From NCBI GenBank assembly GCA_030018355.1, contig JASEFN010000001.1, forward strand, positions 1 through 64,000: DNA of 64,000 bases, in the 5' to 3' direction. This document shows, piece by piece, positions 23,978 to 33,702 of this stretch. Numbering within the stretch: the first letter of the stretch is position 1; each line of letters starts with the position of its first letter. The DNA is from Caldisericia bacterium. Lineage in GTDB: Bacteria > Caldisericota > Caldisericia > B22-G15. The position numbers and the translations under genes are program-made. The notes under the pieces are model-generated. The model saw only the letters and a list, made by a program, of their open reading frames with translations, had not been told where the DNA came from and searched no databases.

Positions 23978-25024
23978 CTTAATATAATTTTATAATAATA
24001 ATAATTAAAATAAAGTGCCTCTTTAAGTAACGGTTTAAAATTAAAATCATAAATTATCATGATTAATCTTCTTTAAATTCTAATTTCAATTATTGATTTA
24101 ATTTTAACTTTAATTGCTCTATATTTTAATTGATTCTTTAGAATTAATATTCTATAAATTTAAATTTTTAAATAAATCCATAATCTATTTCTATAAAATT
24201 TTTAAATAAAATATGAGAATATATTCTTTTTTATCCCACTTTACATTACTTTGAAATAAAGTAATAAACATTTAATATATTTGAATAGTATTAATTATTT
24301 GTATTTGATAAACCAAAAATTATTATTCTTAATTTTATACGTTTGATTGTAAAATATAATTATTTTCTCAATATATTTTTTACAGATCTAATTCTAAAAC
24401 ATTCTGAATAATAAAAATATTAAATTATTTAAAAGTGTTTATTTTAATTTTATTTTCTAATAACTTACACTTATTATTCATTTTAATTTCTTTGTCTAAT
24501 CTAAATTTCCAATTCCTTATAGTTTAATTATCAAAGGAATTATAAAAAATAAATATCAATTATATTATCAATAGTTCTCTTTAACAAATTAAAGATTTAT
24601 TTTTTAAAACTTAACTTTTTAAAATTATTGATTCAGTACTTGCAAATATAAACTTTGATTAACAAAATATTCATTTTCTCAAATTTTATCAATGTTTTAT
24701 TAAATAATTATTGTTTACAAATATAATCATTTTTCAAAATTGACCCAAATAAGTTTTATTTTCGAATTCTTATTTTATCTTAATCTTCTTTTATTTTATA
24801 TTTTTTATTCTGCAACCCTTTTATCATTTCACATGTTTTTTCAAAGATAAATTTCTAATATTAAATCTTAGAAATTTAAAATAGATAAATTTTTAAAATA
24901 TAAAATATAATAACTGATTAATATTTTGAGTATATTTTTATTAATATGCTCTTGAAATATAATTTATACTTAAAATTCTTTGGTAGATAAGATAAAATTA
25001 ACTTTAATTTAAAACCTTCTCTAT
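23978..25024. other. Gene-free, extremely AT-rich interval of about 1 kb
   Basis: No ORF above 60 codons, no RNA gene, no long direct repeat and no CRISPR-like array can be seen. Base composition is more AT-biased than surrounding genes, with many TTTAAAT, ATATAAT and AAATTT runs. The methyltransferase promoter should lie within the first 50 bases. The rest may be decayed sequence left after loss of restriction-modification or mobile genes, or a structural AT-rich region. Everywhere else in the window intergenic gaps are under 200 bases. Confidence 0.6.
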
Positions 25025-26110
25025 TTACTCAATAGGTAATTCTTTTTCTTCTCTTTCTATCTTTAATTTTGGTAATTTATCAATTAATCCACTATTTGTT
25101 AAACTGTTTACAAGTAAAGAAATATATGGTGCTCCATTTTCTATTTCGTGTAAATTTCTAACTATATAATCTATTGCATCTTGTGGAGTTAATTTTATAT
25201 CTTCAACAATATCTCCTATAAATGTAAAAACTTGAGTAAATTCTCCAACTCTTTTAAGTTTTAAGATCAATTTATCATAAATTTCACTATCTACTTCTTT
25301 TAATGAATTTAAGAAATTATTTATTGTATCAATTAAATTATCTTTTTCACTTTGTGTCCAACTTAAAAGATCAAGTCCAACTTCAAGATTTGTTAATTTT
25401 GTAAGGAAATCATAAATTAAGTCTCCTTTAATTACATCTCCATGTTGAGGTGCAATAACTTCTGGAAGTGGATTTAGAAGACCAATTCTATCAATTGTAA
25501 GTAAAAGAGCCTTTTTGGAAGGCATATAAATTTGATGAAATATGGAAATACCCTCAAAAGATTCTTCTGTTGCATAAACTCCTTCTTTCTTTTTTGTGTT
25601 AACTCCTGCTAAAAAATCTCCACTAAACAAAACTCTACTTTCAAAATCATAAACCATCATTGCTCCTCTAAAGTGGCAAAAGTAGGCTGGAACAAATTGA
25701 ATCATATGTCCTGTTCTTGAAATTTTTACAACATCTCTTTTAAGAGTTTCAACTCCTTTAAAATTTCTTTCAGAAATTCCATACATTGAAACTAATCTAA
25801 ATGTATCAATTGATCCTAAAATTAAAGCATTTGGATTTGCTGAAAGAAATGTTTTTAAATTTGATGTGATATCAGGATCTTGATGGCTAATAAAAATTAA
25901 ATTTATATTTTGAACTCCTCCTATTAAATCTTTGAGAATTTTAAAAAGTTGTTCATAATCAAGTGGAGTTCCTGGATCAAAAATCATATTGACCCTCTCT
26001 TTTCTATCGCTACTTATAAATCTTTTTAAATATATATTTCTATGTAGTTCCTTTTCAGGAGACCTAATTAAGAAAAATTCTTTTCCAATTTCTTGAACAA
26101 TATAATCCAT
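25025..26110 (-). CDS. Metallo-beta-lactamase-fold protein of the ODP (diiron, flavodiiron-like) type
   Basis: This 361-residue protein has an MBL/ODP domain in about residues 15-250: FISHQDPDIT takes the place of HxExD, CHFRGAMMVYD supplies a His, LFSGDFLAG the bridging Asp and APQHGDVI the last His. The C-terminal 100 residues are helical and lack a flavodoxin domain. ODP proteins bind dioxygen or NO at a diiron site, as in flavodiiron reductases and bacterial sensor proteins. Without a flavodoxin domain it may be a sensor or need a separate electron donor. It is divergent from the HTH gene at 26193. Confidence 0.82.
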   Translation of the reverse strand: MDYIVQEIGKEFFLIRSPEKELHRNIYLKRFISSDRKERVNMIFDPGTPLDYEQLFKILKDLIGGVQNINLIFISHQDPDITSNLKTFLSANPNALILGSIDTFRLVSMYGISERNFKGVETLKRDVVKISRTGHMIQFVPAYFCHFRGAMMVYDFESRVLFSGDFLAGVNTKKKEGVYATEESFEGISIFHQIYMPSKKALLLTIDRIGLLNPLPEVIAPQHGDVIKGDLIYDFLTKLTNLEVGLDLLSWTQSEKDNLIDTINNFLNSLKEVDSEIYDKLILKLKRVGEFTQVFTFIGDIVEDIKLTPQDAIDYIVRNLHEIENGAPYISLLVNSLTNSGLIDKLPKLKIEREEKELPIE

Positions 26111-26192
26111 AAAAAACCTCCAAAATTGTAATAATTTTAAAAAAATTTTTAAATACTAAAAATATTATAATAAATTTATAGGAGGTTTTAAA

Positions 26193-26837
26193 ATGGTTAT
26201 AGAGGTAAAAGGGCCAGAGATAGAGAAAGATGACATTGAAATTTTGGCAGGAAGAGTATTTTTTAAGTGTATTGATCTTCTTGGTGGATTAAATAAACTT
26301 GCACTATATAGAACTTTAACTTGGCTTCCATCTTTGGCTCGTGCATCATTTGCTATTGTTTTAAAAGAGGAGTATCTTAAAACAGAAGATGAAATTGCAA
26401 AACATGTAGGACTTACAAAAAATAGTGTAAGAAACATTTTAAGGGCAAAGTTGGATATCCCACCTCAAGAACTTGAAGAGTTTCTTGAAGAGCAAAAAGA
26501 GAAGGGTAAAGATTTAAAATTTCATGTTGCTGGAAGCATTGCGAAACTTGCGTATAAACTTGTTAAAGAAGGTGAAGAATCGCAAATTTTAATTGAATTT
26601 TCAAGAAAAATTTCTCAAGATGCAATTTATGAATTTGATATACCTTGGGCTTATCTTGTTTTAAAAAATACAAAGGGTTTAAAATATCCAATAAAATCTC
26701 AAGATGATTTAGTTGATAAAATTGGCGAAATTAAATTACCTAATGGAAAAGAAATAAAGGATTTCCTTTCTAATTTAAAATATCCGATAAAAAATCCAAG
26801 TGAATTATTACATGAAATAAAGGAGAAGATGGGATAA
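26193..26837 (+). CDS. HTH-containing regulatory protein upstream of reverse gyrase
   Basis: Of 214 residues, the first half contains EDEIAKHVGLTKNSVRNILRAKL (about residues 68-90), a clear helix-turn-helix. The start MVIEVKGPEIEKDDIEILAGRVFFKCIDLLGG and the second half (LKFHVAGSIAKLAYKLVKEGEE) are helical with no recognised family. AGGAGGT lies upstream of the ATG. It is the first gene of the rightward run, 9 bases before reverse gyrase, and divergent from the ODP protein. It may regulate one or both; that is inference. Confidence 0.65.
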   Translation: MVIEVKGPEIEKDDIEILAGRVFFKCIDLLGGLNKLALYRTLTWLPSLARASFAIVLKEEYLKTEDEIAKHVGLTKNSVRNILRAKLDIPPQELEEFLEEQKEKGKDLKFHVAGSIAKLAYKLVKEGEESQILIEFSRKISQDAIYEFDIPWAYLVLKNTKGLKYPIKSQDDLVDKIGEIKLPNGKEIKDFLSNLKYPIKNPSELLHEIKEKMG

Positions 26838-26846
26838 TAGTTTAAA

Positions 26847-29800
26847 ATGGAAGAAAAAATTCAAACAATTTATAAAGGATTGTGTCCTAATTGTGGAAAT
26901 AATATATCTTCAGAAAGACTTTTAATGGGTCTTCCATGTGATAATTGTTTAAAAGAAGAAGTCTCTAAGGAAAATTTGTGCGAATTTATTTTAGAAGGAA
27001 AAATAAAGAGTATATGTGAATTAAAACAAAATTTAAATGATTTTAAAAAGATTTTTATCTCCTCTATAAATTTTGAACCCTGGTCTCTTCAAGAAACTTG
27101 GGCAATAAGATTTTTCATGGATACCTCTTTTGCATTAATTGCCCCGACAGGCATTGGAAAAACAACTTTTGGGCTTATCTTATCAAAATATATTGTGGAA
27201 AAAGAGTTGGGGAAAGTGTATCTTATTTTTCCAACAAATCTTCTTGTAAATCAAGCAAAAGAGAAACTTTTGAGTTTTGGAGTTAATGAAGGAAAAATTC
27301 TTGCTTATTCTTCAAAATATTTTAAAACTAAAAAACTTCAGGATCAGGCTAAAAAAAGAATTAAAAGTGGCGATTTTAATATATTAATTACAACAACAAA
27401 CTTTTTATATAAAAATTTTGAAATCTTCCCTAAGGGTGAGTTTAAATTAATTTTTATTGATGATGTTGATTCTATTTTAAAGAAAGCCAAAAATATTGAT
27501 AAAATTATCTATCTTTTTGGTTTTGAAAAGAGCGATTTGGAAAAAGTTTATCAATTTATAAATTTAAAGAAAAATTTACTTAATAATGAATCAAAAGAGA
27601 ACGAAAATTTTATTAATAAATATAATGAATTGAAGGAAGAAATTGAGAAAATTAAAAATAAAAGAAAAGGAGTTTTAATTGTCTCTTCAGCAACATCAAA
27701 TCCAAAATCAACTAGAATTTTACTATTTAGAGAACTATTTGATTTTGAAATTGGTAGAACTCAAATAAGTTTAAGAAATATAGAAGAAATATATGAAAAT
27801 TTGGTTGAAAAAGATTTATATTCATTAAGTTTAGAGAGAATAAAAAAACTTGGAAATGGAGGTCTTGTTTTTCTATCAGGTGATAAAACAAAAGAGGATT
27901 TAGAGACTTACATTGATTTTTTAAATAAAAATGGAGTTAAGGCAATATCATATGAAGATTTAGATAAAAAATTGAATGCTTTCAAAAGAGGAAGAGTAAA
28001 AGTTGTAGTTGGATTTTCAAGTTTTAAAAATCCACTTGCAAGAGGTCTTGATCTTCCAGAAGTAGTTAGATATGCACTTTTTCTTGGTGTTCCAAAAATA
28101 AAAATTTATTTGAAATTCGAAAATTTTAAAGGTATATACTATTTCTTACTTTCTCTTCTTCCAATATTAACTAAAAAGAAAATTATAACAGATGAAGAAA
28201 GTAATAAATTATATAAAAACATGAAGTTTCTTGAATCATTTCTATTTATAGAAGAAAAAGATATTTCCAAAATAAAAATTTCTAAAATCGAAAAAATAGT
28301 TGAAGAGATAAAAGAAATCTTTTCAAAAGAGGAAAATTTAAAAAGATTTGAAGAATTAAAAGATATTGAAATCAAAAAAGAAAATGATGTTTTAACAATT
28401 TTTATTCCAGATATAATTGGATATGTACAAGCCTCAGGAAGAGTTTCAAGACTTTATCCAGGAGGCCTTACTAAGGGTTTATCATACATAATTGTTGATA
28501 ACATTCGTCTTTTTGAATCACTAAAAAGAAAATTAAATTGGATGTTAGAAGATTTTGAATTTAAAGAAATAGATAAAGTTAATATAGATGAAATTTTAAG
28601 AGAGATTGATAAAGATAGAGACAAAGTAAAAAGAATAAAGAAGGGTGAAAAGATAGAAGAAAAAATTGATTTTACAACTTCTCTTGTTGTTGTTGAATCA
28701 CCAAATAAAGCAAGAACAATTGCAAATTTCTTTGGAAAACCTCTTAGAAGAAAAGTTGGAGATATTGATGTTTATGAAATTTCAATAGAGAATAAATTCT
28801 TAATAATTATTGCAACAAAAGGTCATATTTTTGATCTTAATAAAGAAGAAGGCATTTTTGGAGTTTTAAAGAAAAATGGAGAGTTTATACCAATATTTGA
28901 ACCAATAGATGAAAATAGATTTAAAATAATTGAATCAATTAGAAACCTTGGAATTGAAGTGAAGGAGATCTACCTTGCAACTGATCCTGATACAGAAGGT
29001 GAAAAAATAAGTTTTGATATATTTTTAACTATAAATCCAATAAATCAAAACATAAAAAGAATTGAATTTCATGAAGTCACAAAAAAGGCATTTATAAATT
29101 CAATCAAAAATATGAGAGATATAAATTATGACCTTGTAAAATCTCAACTTCTAAGAAGAATTTCAGATCGCTGGATAGGTTTTACAGTATCACAATATAT
29201 TCAAAGAAAATTAAACTCATTGAATCTTTCTGCTGGAAGAGTTCAAACACCTGTTTTAGAGTGGATTGTAAATAGATATTTTGAAAGGAATAGAAAACTA
29301 TTTGTTGTTAGTTTAGAAATAGATGAAGAAAAAATAGATTTTGAATTTGAAGATAAAAATTTTGGTCAATGGTTTTTTGTAAATGTTAAGGGAATAAAGG
29401 TAGTAAAAGAGAGTGAAGAGATTGAGGAAAACTATATAAAACCTTTTACAACAGATACTCTTTTATCAAACTCATCAAGTAAACTTAAATTTTCTCCACA
29501 AAAAACAATGGAACTTGCTCAAGATCTTTTTGAGTTAGGATTAATAACCTATCACAGAACTGACTCAATAAGAGTTTCTGATGCTGGAGTAAAAGTAGCA
29601 ATTGAGTATATTAAAGAAAATTTTGGGGAGGAATTTATAAAGGTAAGGACATTTGAAAAAGAACTTCACGCACATGAATGTATAAGACCAACTAGAAGCG
29701 TCGATTCAGAGGAGTTAAAATCTTATATAATATACTCCAATATCCAAGGAGTAACTGATGAACATATTAAACTTTATGATCTTATTTTTAAACAATTTAT

Positions 29801-30335
29801 TGCTTCTCAAATGAGAGAGGTTAAAGTAAAAAAGATAAATATAAGATATATTCCAATTTGTGATTCAAAAGAGATGCCAGACTTAGGAAAAAAAGAGAAA
29901 AAGTTAGCACAAATTGTACAAAATGGTTATAATTTAATTTTGCCAATAAAACTTGATAAAATTTATGAGGGTGAATTTAAATTTAGAAATAAAAGTTACT
30001 ATTATAAACCAGTTTCTCCTCCATATACATTTGCAACTCTTATTCAAGAAATGAAAGAAAAGGGAATTGGAAGACCTTCAACTTATGCAATAACAATAGA
30101 CAAACTTCTTAAAAGAGGATATATTTATGAAAAAGGTGGTTTTCTTTTTCCAACACAACTTGGAATAGAGGTTATAAATTTAATAAAGAAAAGAAAAGAC
30201 ATTTACTCTTTTGTTAGAGAAAGTTATACAAAAGAACTTGAAGAAGTGATGGATAAAATAGAGAGTAGAGAGAGTGATTATAAGATTGAACTGAACAAAC
30301 TTTATGAAAATTTGAAAAGAGAAAATCTCTTATGA
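26847..30335 (+). CDS. rgy: Reverse gyrase
   Basis: This 1162-residue protein introduces positive supercoils into DNA using ATP, the hallmark enzyme of hyperthermophiles and many thermophiles. In order it has an N-terminal zinc finger (Cys13, Cys16, Cys31, Cys34), SF2 helicase-like domain (Walker A TGIGKTT at about 101-107, DDVDS as motif II, ASGRVSRLYPGG as motif VI) and TOPRIM from about 611 (VVVESPNKA; ATDPDTEGEK). The topoisomerase IA part carries catalytic Tyr902 in ITYHRTDS. The second zinc finger found before TOPRIM in some reverse gyrases is missing. Fused, full-length and intact. Confidence 0.97.
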   Translation: MEEKIQTIYKGLCPNCGNNISSERLLMGLPCDNCLKEEVSKENLCEFILEGKIKSICELKQNLNDFKKIFISSINFEPWSLQETWAIRFFMDTSFALIAPTGIGKTTFGLILSKYIVEKELGKVYLIFPTNLLVNQAKEKLLSFGVNEGKILAYSSKYFKTKKLQDQAKKRIKSGDFNILITTTNFLYKNFEIFPKGEFKLIFIDDVDSILKKAKNIDKIIYLFGFEKSDLEKVYQFINLKKNLLNNESKENENFINKYNELKEEIEKIKNKRKGVLIVSSATSNPKSTRILLFRELFDFEIGRTQISLRNIEEIYENLVEKDLYSLSLERIKKLGNGGLVFLSGDKTKEDLETYIDFLNKNGVKAISYEDLDKKLNAFKRGRVKVVVGFSSFKNPLARGLDLPEVVRYALFLGVPKIKIYLKFENFKGIYYFLLSLLPILTKKKIITDEESNKLYKNMKFLESFLFIEEKDISKIKISKIEKIVEEIKEIFSKEENLKRFEELKDIEIKKENDVLTIFIPDIIGYVQASGRVSRLYPGGLTKGLSYIIVDNIRLFESLKRKLNWMLEDFEFKEIDKVNIDEILREIDKDRDKVKRIKKGEKIEEKIDFTTSLVVVESPNKARTIANFFGKPLRRKVGDIDVYEISIENKFLIIIATKGHIFDLNKEEGIFGVLKKNGEFIPIFEPIDENRFKIIESIRNLGIEVKEIYLATDPDTEGEKISFDIFLTINPINQNIKRIEFHEVTKKAFINSIKNMRDINYDLVKSQLLRRISDRWIGFTVSQYIQRKLNSLNLSAGRVQTPVLEWIVNRYFERNRKLFVVSLEIDEEKIDFEFEDKNFGQWFFVNVKGIKVVKESEEIEENYIKPFTTDTLLSNSSSKLKFSPQKTMELAQDLFELGLITYHRTDSIRVSDAGVKVAIEYIKENFGEEFIKVRTFEKELHAHECIRPTRSVDSEELKSYIIYSNIQGVTDEHIKLYDLIFKQFIASQMREVKVKKINIRYIPICDSKEMPDLGKKEKKLAQIVQNGYNLILPIKLDKIYEGEFKFRNKSYYYKPVSPPYTFATLIQEMKEKGIGRPSTYAITIDKLLKRGYIYEKGGFLFPTQLGIEVINLIKKRKDIYSFVRESYTKELEEVMDKIESRESDYKIELNKLYENLKRENLL

Positions 30336-31369
30336 GAAATTTTAAAAGAAATTTAACTTTTGCTCTCTTATTAAGTTTAACTGTAATCATTCTATTATTT
30401 CTAATATCTTTTTTAAAAGAAGGAAGAGAAATTTTCAATGTTAAATTAAATTATAAATATATTTTATATGCGTTTCTCTTACTCATATCAATATGGATTT
30501 TTGAAGTTTTAAGATTAAAAATTTTACTAAAATTTTTTAATATAAAATTATCTTCTCTCTATTTGCTTTACACTTATCTTCTCTCATATTTCTTTTCAAC
30601 AATAACACCAATGGGAATTGGTGGTTTTATAGCAAAAGTTTATCTTATATCAAAAAAGAGAAATTTTGAAGTTGGAAATATAATAAGTATTTTAACATTT
30701 CTTTATCTTTTTAACATGTTTATTTATCTTATAATTTCTATTGTTCTTATATTTTTTATTAAAAATTTAACAATAAGTTTTAAATTTGGTGAGAGATTGA
30801 TTCTATTTCTCATAATATTTATTTTTCTATTAAGTTTTGTTATTTTTCTTATAACAATAAAGCCAGAGGTTTTTAGACAAATAGCACATAAAATATTAAA
30901 TCTATTTAAAAAAATAGTTCAAGAAAAAAGAGAAAAAATAGAGAAATTAATTGATGATAATTTTTCAAGATTTGTTGATGGAATGAGAAGAGTAAAAAAT
31001 TTAAATTTAAAAATTATTCCAATATTTCTATTAACAATTTCGTCTTTTATCTTTTTAAATTCACTTTCATATTTTTTAATCAGATCTTTAGGAGTTCATG
31101 TTAATTTTTATAATCCGTTTCTTTTACAATTTATCTATCACTTCTTTGCTGGTTGGAGTATAACACCTGGAGGAAGTGGTATAACAGAAGCAATTTATTC
31201 TACATTATTTTTAACTCAAGTTGAATTACCAAAAATTTTACCACTTGTAATTCTTTTTAAATTTTTTACATATTACATATATATAATAATTGGTGGAGTT
31301 TTAACTTTTAAAGAAATAAAGGAGTTCCTTGAAATTAAAAAAATTTATGAAGAGGGAAGAAGTTATTAA
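30332..31369 (+). CDS. Lysylphosphatidylglycerol synthase TM-domain / flippase-like membrane protein (UPF0104)
   Basis: This 345-residue polytopic protein has about eight hydrophobic segments and family motifs ITPMGIGGFIAKVYLI near residue 90 and FAGWSITPGGSGITEAIY near residue 270. UPF0104/LPG_synthase_TM proteins are lipid-flippase-related proteins of uncertain function. The ATG overlaps the reverse gyrase stop by 4 bases, so the two are translationally coupled. Confidence 0.85.
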   Translation: MRNFKRNLTFALLLSLTVIILLFLISFLKEGREIFNVKLNYKYILYAFLLLISIWIFEVLRLKILLKFFNIKLSSLYLLYTYLLSYFFSTITPMGIGGFIAKVYLISKKRNFEVGNIISILTFLYLFNMFIYLIISIVLIFFIKNLTISFKFGERLILFLIIFIFLLSFVIFLITIKPEVFRQIAHKILNLFKKIVQEKREKIEKLIDDNFSRFVDGMRRVKNLNLKIIPIFLLTISSFIFLNSLSYFLIRSLGVHVNFYNPFLLQFIYHFFAGWSITPGGSGITEAIYSTLFLTQVELPKILPLVILFKFFTYYIYIIIGGVLTFKEIKEFLEIKKIYEEGRSY

Positions 31370-32015
31370 AAAATTTTTAAAAGAAGAGGAGAGACTCAAA
31401 AGGAGTTTTCAAATAAAAAAACTCGAAAAAGTTCCTAATATTATTGTTTTTCTTGATTCATCATATTTTAATGATAAAATTATCTCTTGCTTTTTGTTTT
31501 ATGATTTTATTAACAAAATTACACTAAAGAAAAAATATTTATTGAATAAGGTTAAATTTCCATATATACCAACATATCTCTCTTTAAGAGAGGGTGAATT
31601 TTATATAAAGGGGTTAAAAAATGAAAAATTTGATTTAATTGTGGTTGATGGTCAAGGAATTGCTCATCCGAGAAAAATTGGAGTTGCAACATATTTAGGT
31701 TTAAAACTAAATAAACCTTCAATTGGAATTGCAAAAAATCTTCTTTATGGAGAATATAATTCATTAGGAAACAAAAGATGGGATTTAAGTTTTATAAAAG
31801 ATAAAGAAGGTAGTGTTCTTGGTTTTGCATTAAGAACAAGAGAAAATACAAAACCAATTTTTGTTTCAATTGGAAATTTAATTGATATAGAAGATATTCT
31901 TTTTATAATAAAAAATCTTGAGATAAAAACAAGAATTCCAGAGCCACTAAGAGAGGTTCATTTATATTCAAAAGAGTTAAAAAGGAGGATTTTTGAAAAT
32001 ATTCATAACAGGTGA
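31329..32015 (+). CDS. nfi: Endonuclease V (deoxyinosine 3'-endonuclease)
   Basis: This 228-residue protein has EndoV motifs: catalytic Asp in VFLDSSYF, a region beginning IPTYLSLREG, DGQGIAHPRKIGVATYLG and SIGIAKNLLYGEY. It nicks DNA near deaminated adenine (inosine), a frequent lesion at high temperature. The TTG start at 31329 has AAAGGAG upstream and overlaps the previous gene by 41 bases; the ATG at 31347 is an alternative. Location in the reverse gyrase operon fits thermal genome maintenance. Confidence 0.9.
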   Translation: MKLKKFMKREEVIKKFLKEEERLKRSFQIKKLEKVPNIIVFLDSSYFNDKIISCFLFYDFINKITLKKKYLLNKVKFPYIPTYLSLREGEFYIKGLKNEKFDLIVVDGQGIAHPRKIGVATYLGLKLNKPSIGIAKNLLYGEYNSLGNKRWDLSFIKDKEGSVLGFALRTRENTKPIFVSIGNLIDIEDILFIIKNLEIKTRIPEPLREVHLYSKELKRRIFENIHNR

Positions 32016-32484
32016 AAGTGGAGTTGGAAAAACAACTTTAATTGAAGAAATAGGGGAGATTTTAAAAAGCAAAGGAATAAAAATATCTGGATTTATAACA
32101 AAAGAGGAAAGAAAAGATGGAAAAAGAATTGGTTTTAAAATTGTAGATCTTGTCTCTAAAAAAGAGTATCTATTTGCATCAAAATTGATCTCAAGTGAAA
32201 TTAAATTTGGAAATTATTTTCTTCACATTGAAAATTTAGAAAAAGTTTTAAATGAATCATTAAAGATTCCCTTTAAATATTTAATAATCGATGAAATAGG
32301 GAAAATGGAGTTTTATTCAAATTTTTTTAAAGAAAAAGTTTTTAATCTTATGAAAAGTGAGAAAAATATAATTTCAGTTCTTCATAGAGATTTTGTTGAT
32401 ATTTTTAAAAATTATGGGAAAATTTTTATATTAACAAGAGAAAATAGAGATTCAATAAAAAAAGAGATTTTAAAATTAATTTAA
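31993..32484 (+). CDS. THEP1-type nucleoside-triphosphatase
   Basis: This 163-residue P-loop NTPase has Walker A GESGVGKTT at about residues 7-15, GFITKEERKDGKRIGF and Walker B YLIIDEIGKME, all typical of the THEP1/cancer-related NTPase family studied in Aquifex and archaea. It hydrolyses nucleoside triphosphates; the physiological role is unclear. The start is TTG behind AAAGGAGGA, overlapping the end of endonuclease V by 23 bases. Confidence 0.88.
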   Translation: MKIFITGESGVGKTTLIEEIGEILKSKGIKISGFITKEERKDGKRIGFKIVDLVSKKEYLFASKLISSEIKFGNYFLHIENLEKVLNESLKIPFKYLIIDEIGKMEFYSNFFKEKVFNLMKSEKNIISVLHRDFVDIFKNYGKIFILTRENRDSIKKEILKLI

Positions 32485-32497
32485 AAGGAGATTAAAA

Positions 32498-33076
32498 ATG
32501 AATAAAGAGAGTAAAGAGGGTGAGTTAAAGTGGGAAATTGATATACCACTTTTAAATAACAGGATATTTATGAAACAAATATTTTTTGCTTTTTTCATAA
32601 CCTTTATTATAGTTTCAACACTTATGTCTATAATTTTTCTTTATCAGGGTGAATCTGAATCTATAAAAATGTTAATATTAATATTTTTTCTTGTCTGTTT
32701 AGGGCTATTTGTTTTATCAATTCTTGTTATGTTAATTATATTTGGAAACAAAATGACTCTAAGATTTACTATTAACAATAAAGGCGTCCTTTATGAAATG
32801 ATAGATAAAAGAGGAAAAAAACTAACTAGTTTAGCTATAATTGCTGGTGCTCTTTCTGGTAAACCAATACCTACGGGTTCAGGACTAATTGCAAAATCTT
32901 CTGAAAAAGTTTTTATAAATTATAAAAATGTCATAAAAATAGAACCAAGAGATAGAGATAAAGTGATTCTATTAAAAAATAAATGGAGAACGCTAATAGC
33001 AATATATTGTAAAAAAGAAAATTATGATGAGGTAAAGAAGTTTTTAAATGAAATTTTTGAAACTTATAAAAATTAA
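32498..33076 (+). CDS. Membrane protein with two TM helices, unknown function
   Basis: It is 192 residues. After a 25-residue hydrophilic N-terminus there are two transmembrane segments (about 30-50 and 60-88). A cytoplasmic beta-rich domain follows, with GKPIPTGSGLIAKSSEKVFINYKNV split over residues 125-150. The basic C-terminal part looks PH-like, but no family is recognised with confidence. An AAAGGAG site precedes the ATG. It is the last gene of the reverse-gyrase run. Confidence 0.7.
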   Translation: MNKESKEGELKWEIDIPLLNNRIFMKQIFFAFFITFIIVSTLMSIIFLYQGESESIKMLILIFFLVCLGLFVLSILVMLIIFGNKMTLRFTINNKGVLYEMIDKRGKKLTSLAIIAGALSGKPIPTGSGLIAKSSEKVFINYKNVIKIEPRDRDKVILLKNKWRTLIAIYCKKENYDEVKKFLNEIFETYKN

Positions 33077-33123
33077 ATTTAAATAGATTAAAACTTTTAA
33101 AATTTAAAGGAGGTTATATATAA

Positions 33124-33702
33124 ATGGGAGATATTCTTGAAATTATTAAAACAAGGAGAAGTATAAGACATTATAAAAAGGAAAAAATAAAAGAAGATGA
33201 GATTTTAAAAATCTTAGAAGCAGGAAGGTGGGCTCCATCAGCAAGTAATAATCAACCATGGAGATTTATTGTAATTTATGATGAAAATCAAATAAAAAAG
33301 ATAGGTGAAGTTGCAAAAATATTAACTATAAACAATTTTGTTGCATCAGCGCCTTTAATAATAGTTATTTATACTGAAAGAAAACATAGATGGGTTGATC
33401 TTGATTGTGGAATGTGTGCAGAAAATATGATGCTTGAGGCTCACTCTTTAGGAATTGGAAGTTGTTTTATAGGAGCATTTAGAGAGAATAAATTAAAACA
33501 GATCCTTAATTTACCAAAAGATTTCTATATTGTTGGTTTAATAACATTTGGATATCCAGAAGGAGAAATAAAAGCAAAAGAAAGAATTGAACTTTCTCAA
33601 CTTGTTAAATATAATTACTACTCTAAAGAGAATTTTAAACCTAAATTAAACTTTAAAAATATTTTTCTTAATATAATTGGAAAATTTTTCAAAAGCAAAT
33701 AG
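33124..33702 (+). CDS. Nitroreductase-family FMN oxidoreductase
   Basis: This 192-residue nitroreductase has RRSIRHYKKEKI, APSASNNQPWRFIVI, and DCGMCAENMMLEAHSLGIGSC motifs, binding FMN between subunits. The C-terminal 20 residues are Lys/Phe-rich. AAAGGAGGT lies before the ATG. It is distinct from the nitroreductase at 12848, being closer to the classical nitroreductase group with MxLEAHSLGIGSC. Confidence 0.88.
   Translation: MGDILEIIKTRRSIRHYKKEKIKEDEILKILEAGRWAPSASNNQPWRFIVIYDENQIKKIGEVAKILTINNFVASAPLIIVIYTERKHRWVDLDCGMCAENMMLEAHSLGIGSCFIGAFRENKLKQILNLPKDFYIVGLITFGYPEGEIKAKERIELSQLVKYNYYSKENFKPKLNFKNIFLNIIGKFFKSK

Noticed and set aside
23978-25024. CRISPR array or replication origin
   Set aside because: No regularly spaced repeats are visible. 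DnaA-box-like motifs (TTATCCACA type) were not seen, and no dnaA/dnaN gene is near.
26165-26437. Minus-strand ORF of 90 codons opposite the HTH gene
   Set aside because: It is antisense to a well-supported gene with its own ribosome site; composition is that of a shadow frame.
26847-30335. Archaeal origin of the window from the reverse gyrase
   Set aside because: Bacterial promoters, Shine-Dalgarno sites, HypF/C/D/E order with bacterial neighbours and many bacterial families make the window bacterial; reverse gyrase is widespread in thermophilic bacteria.
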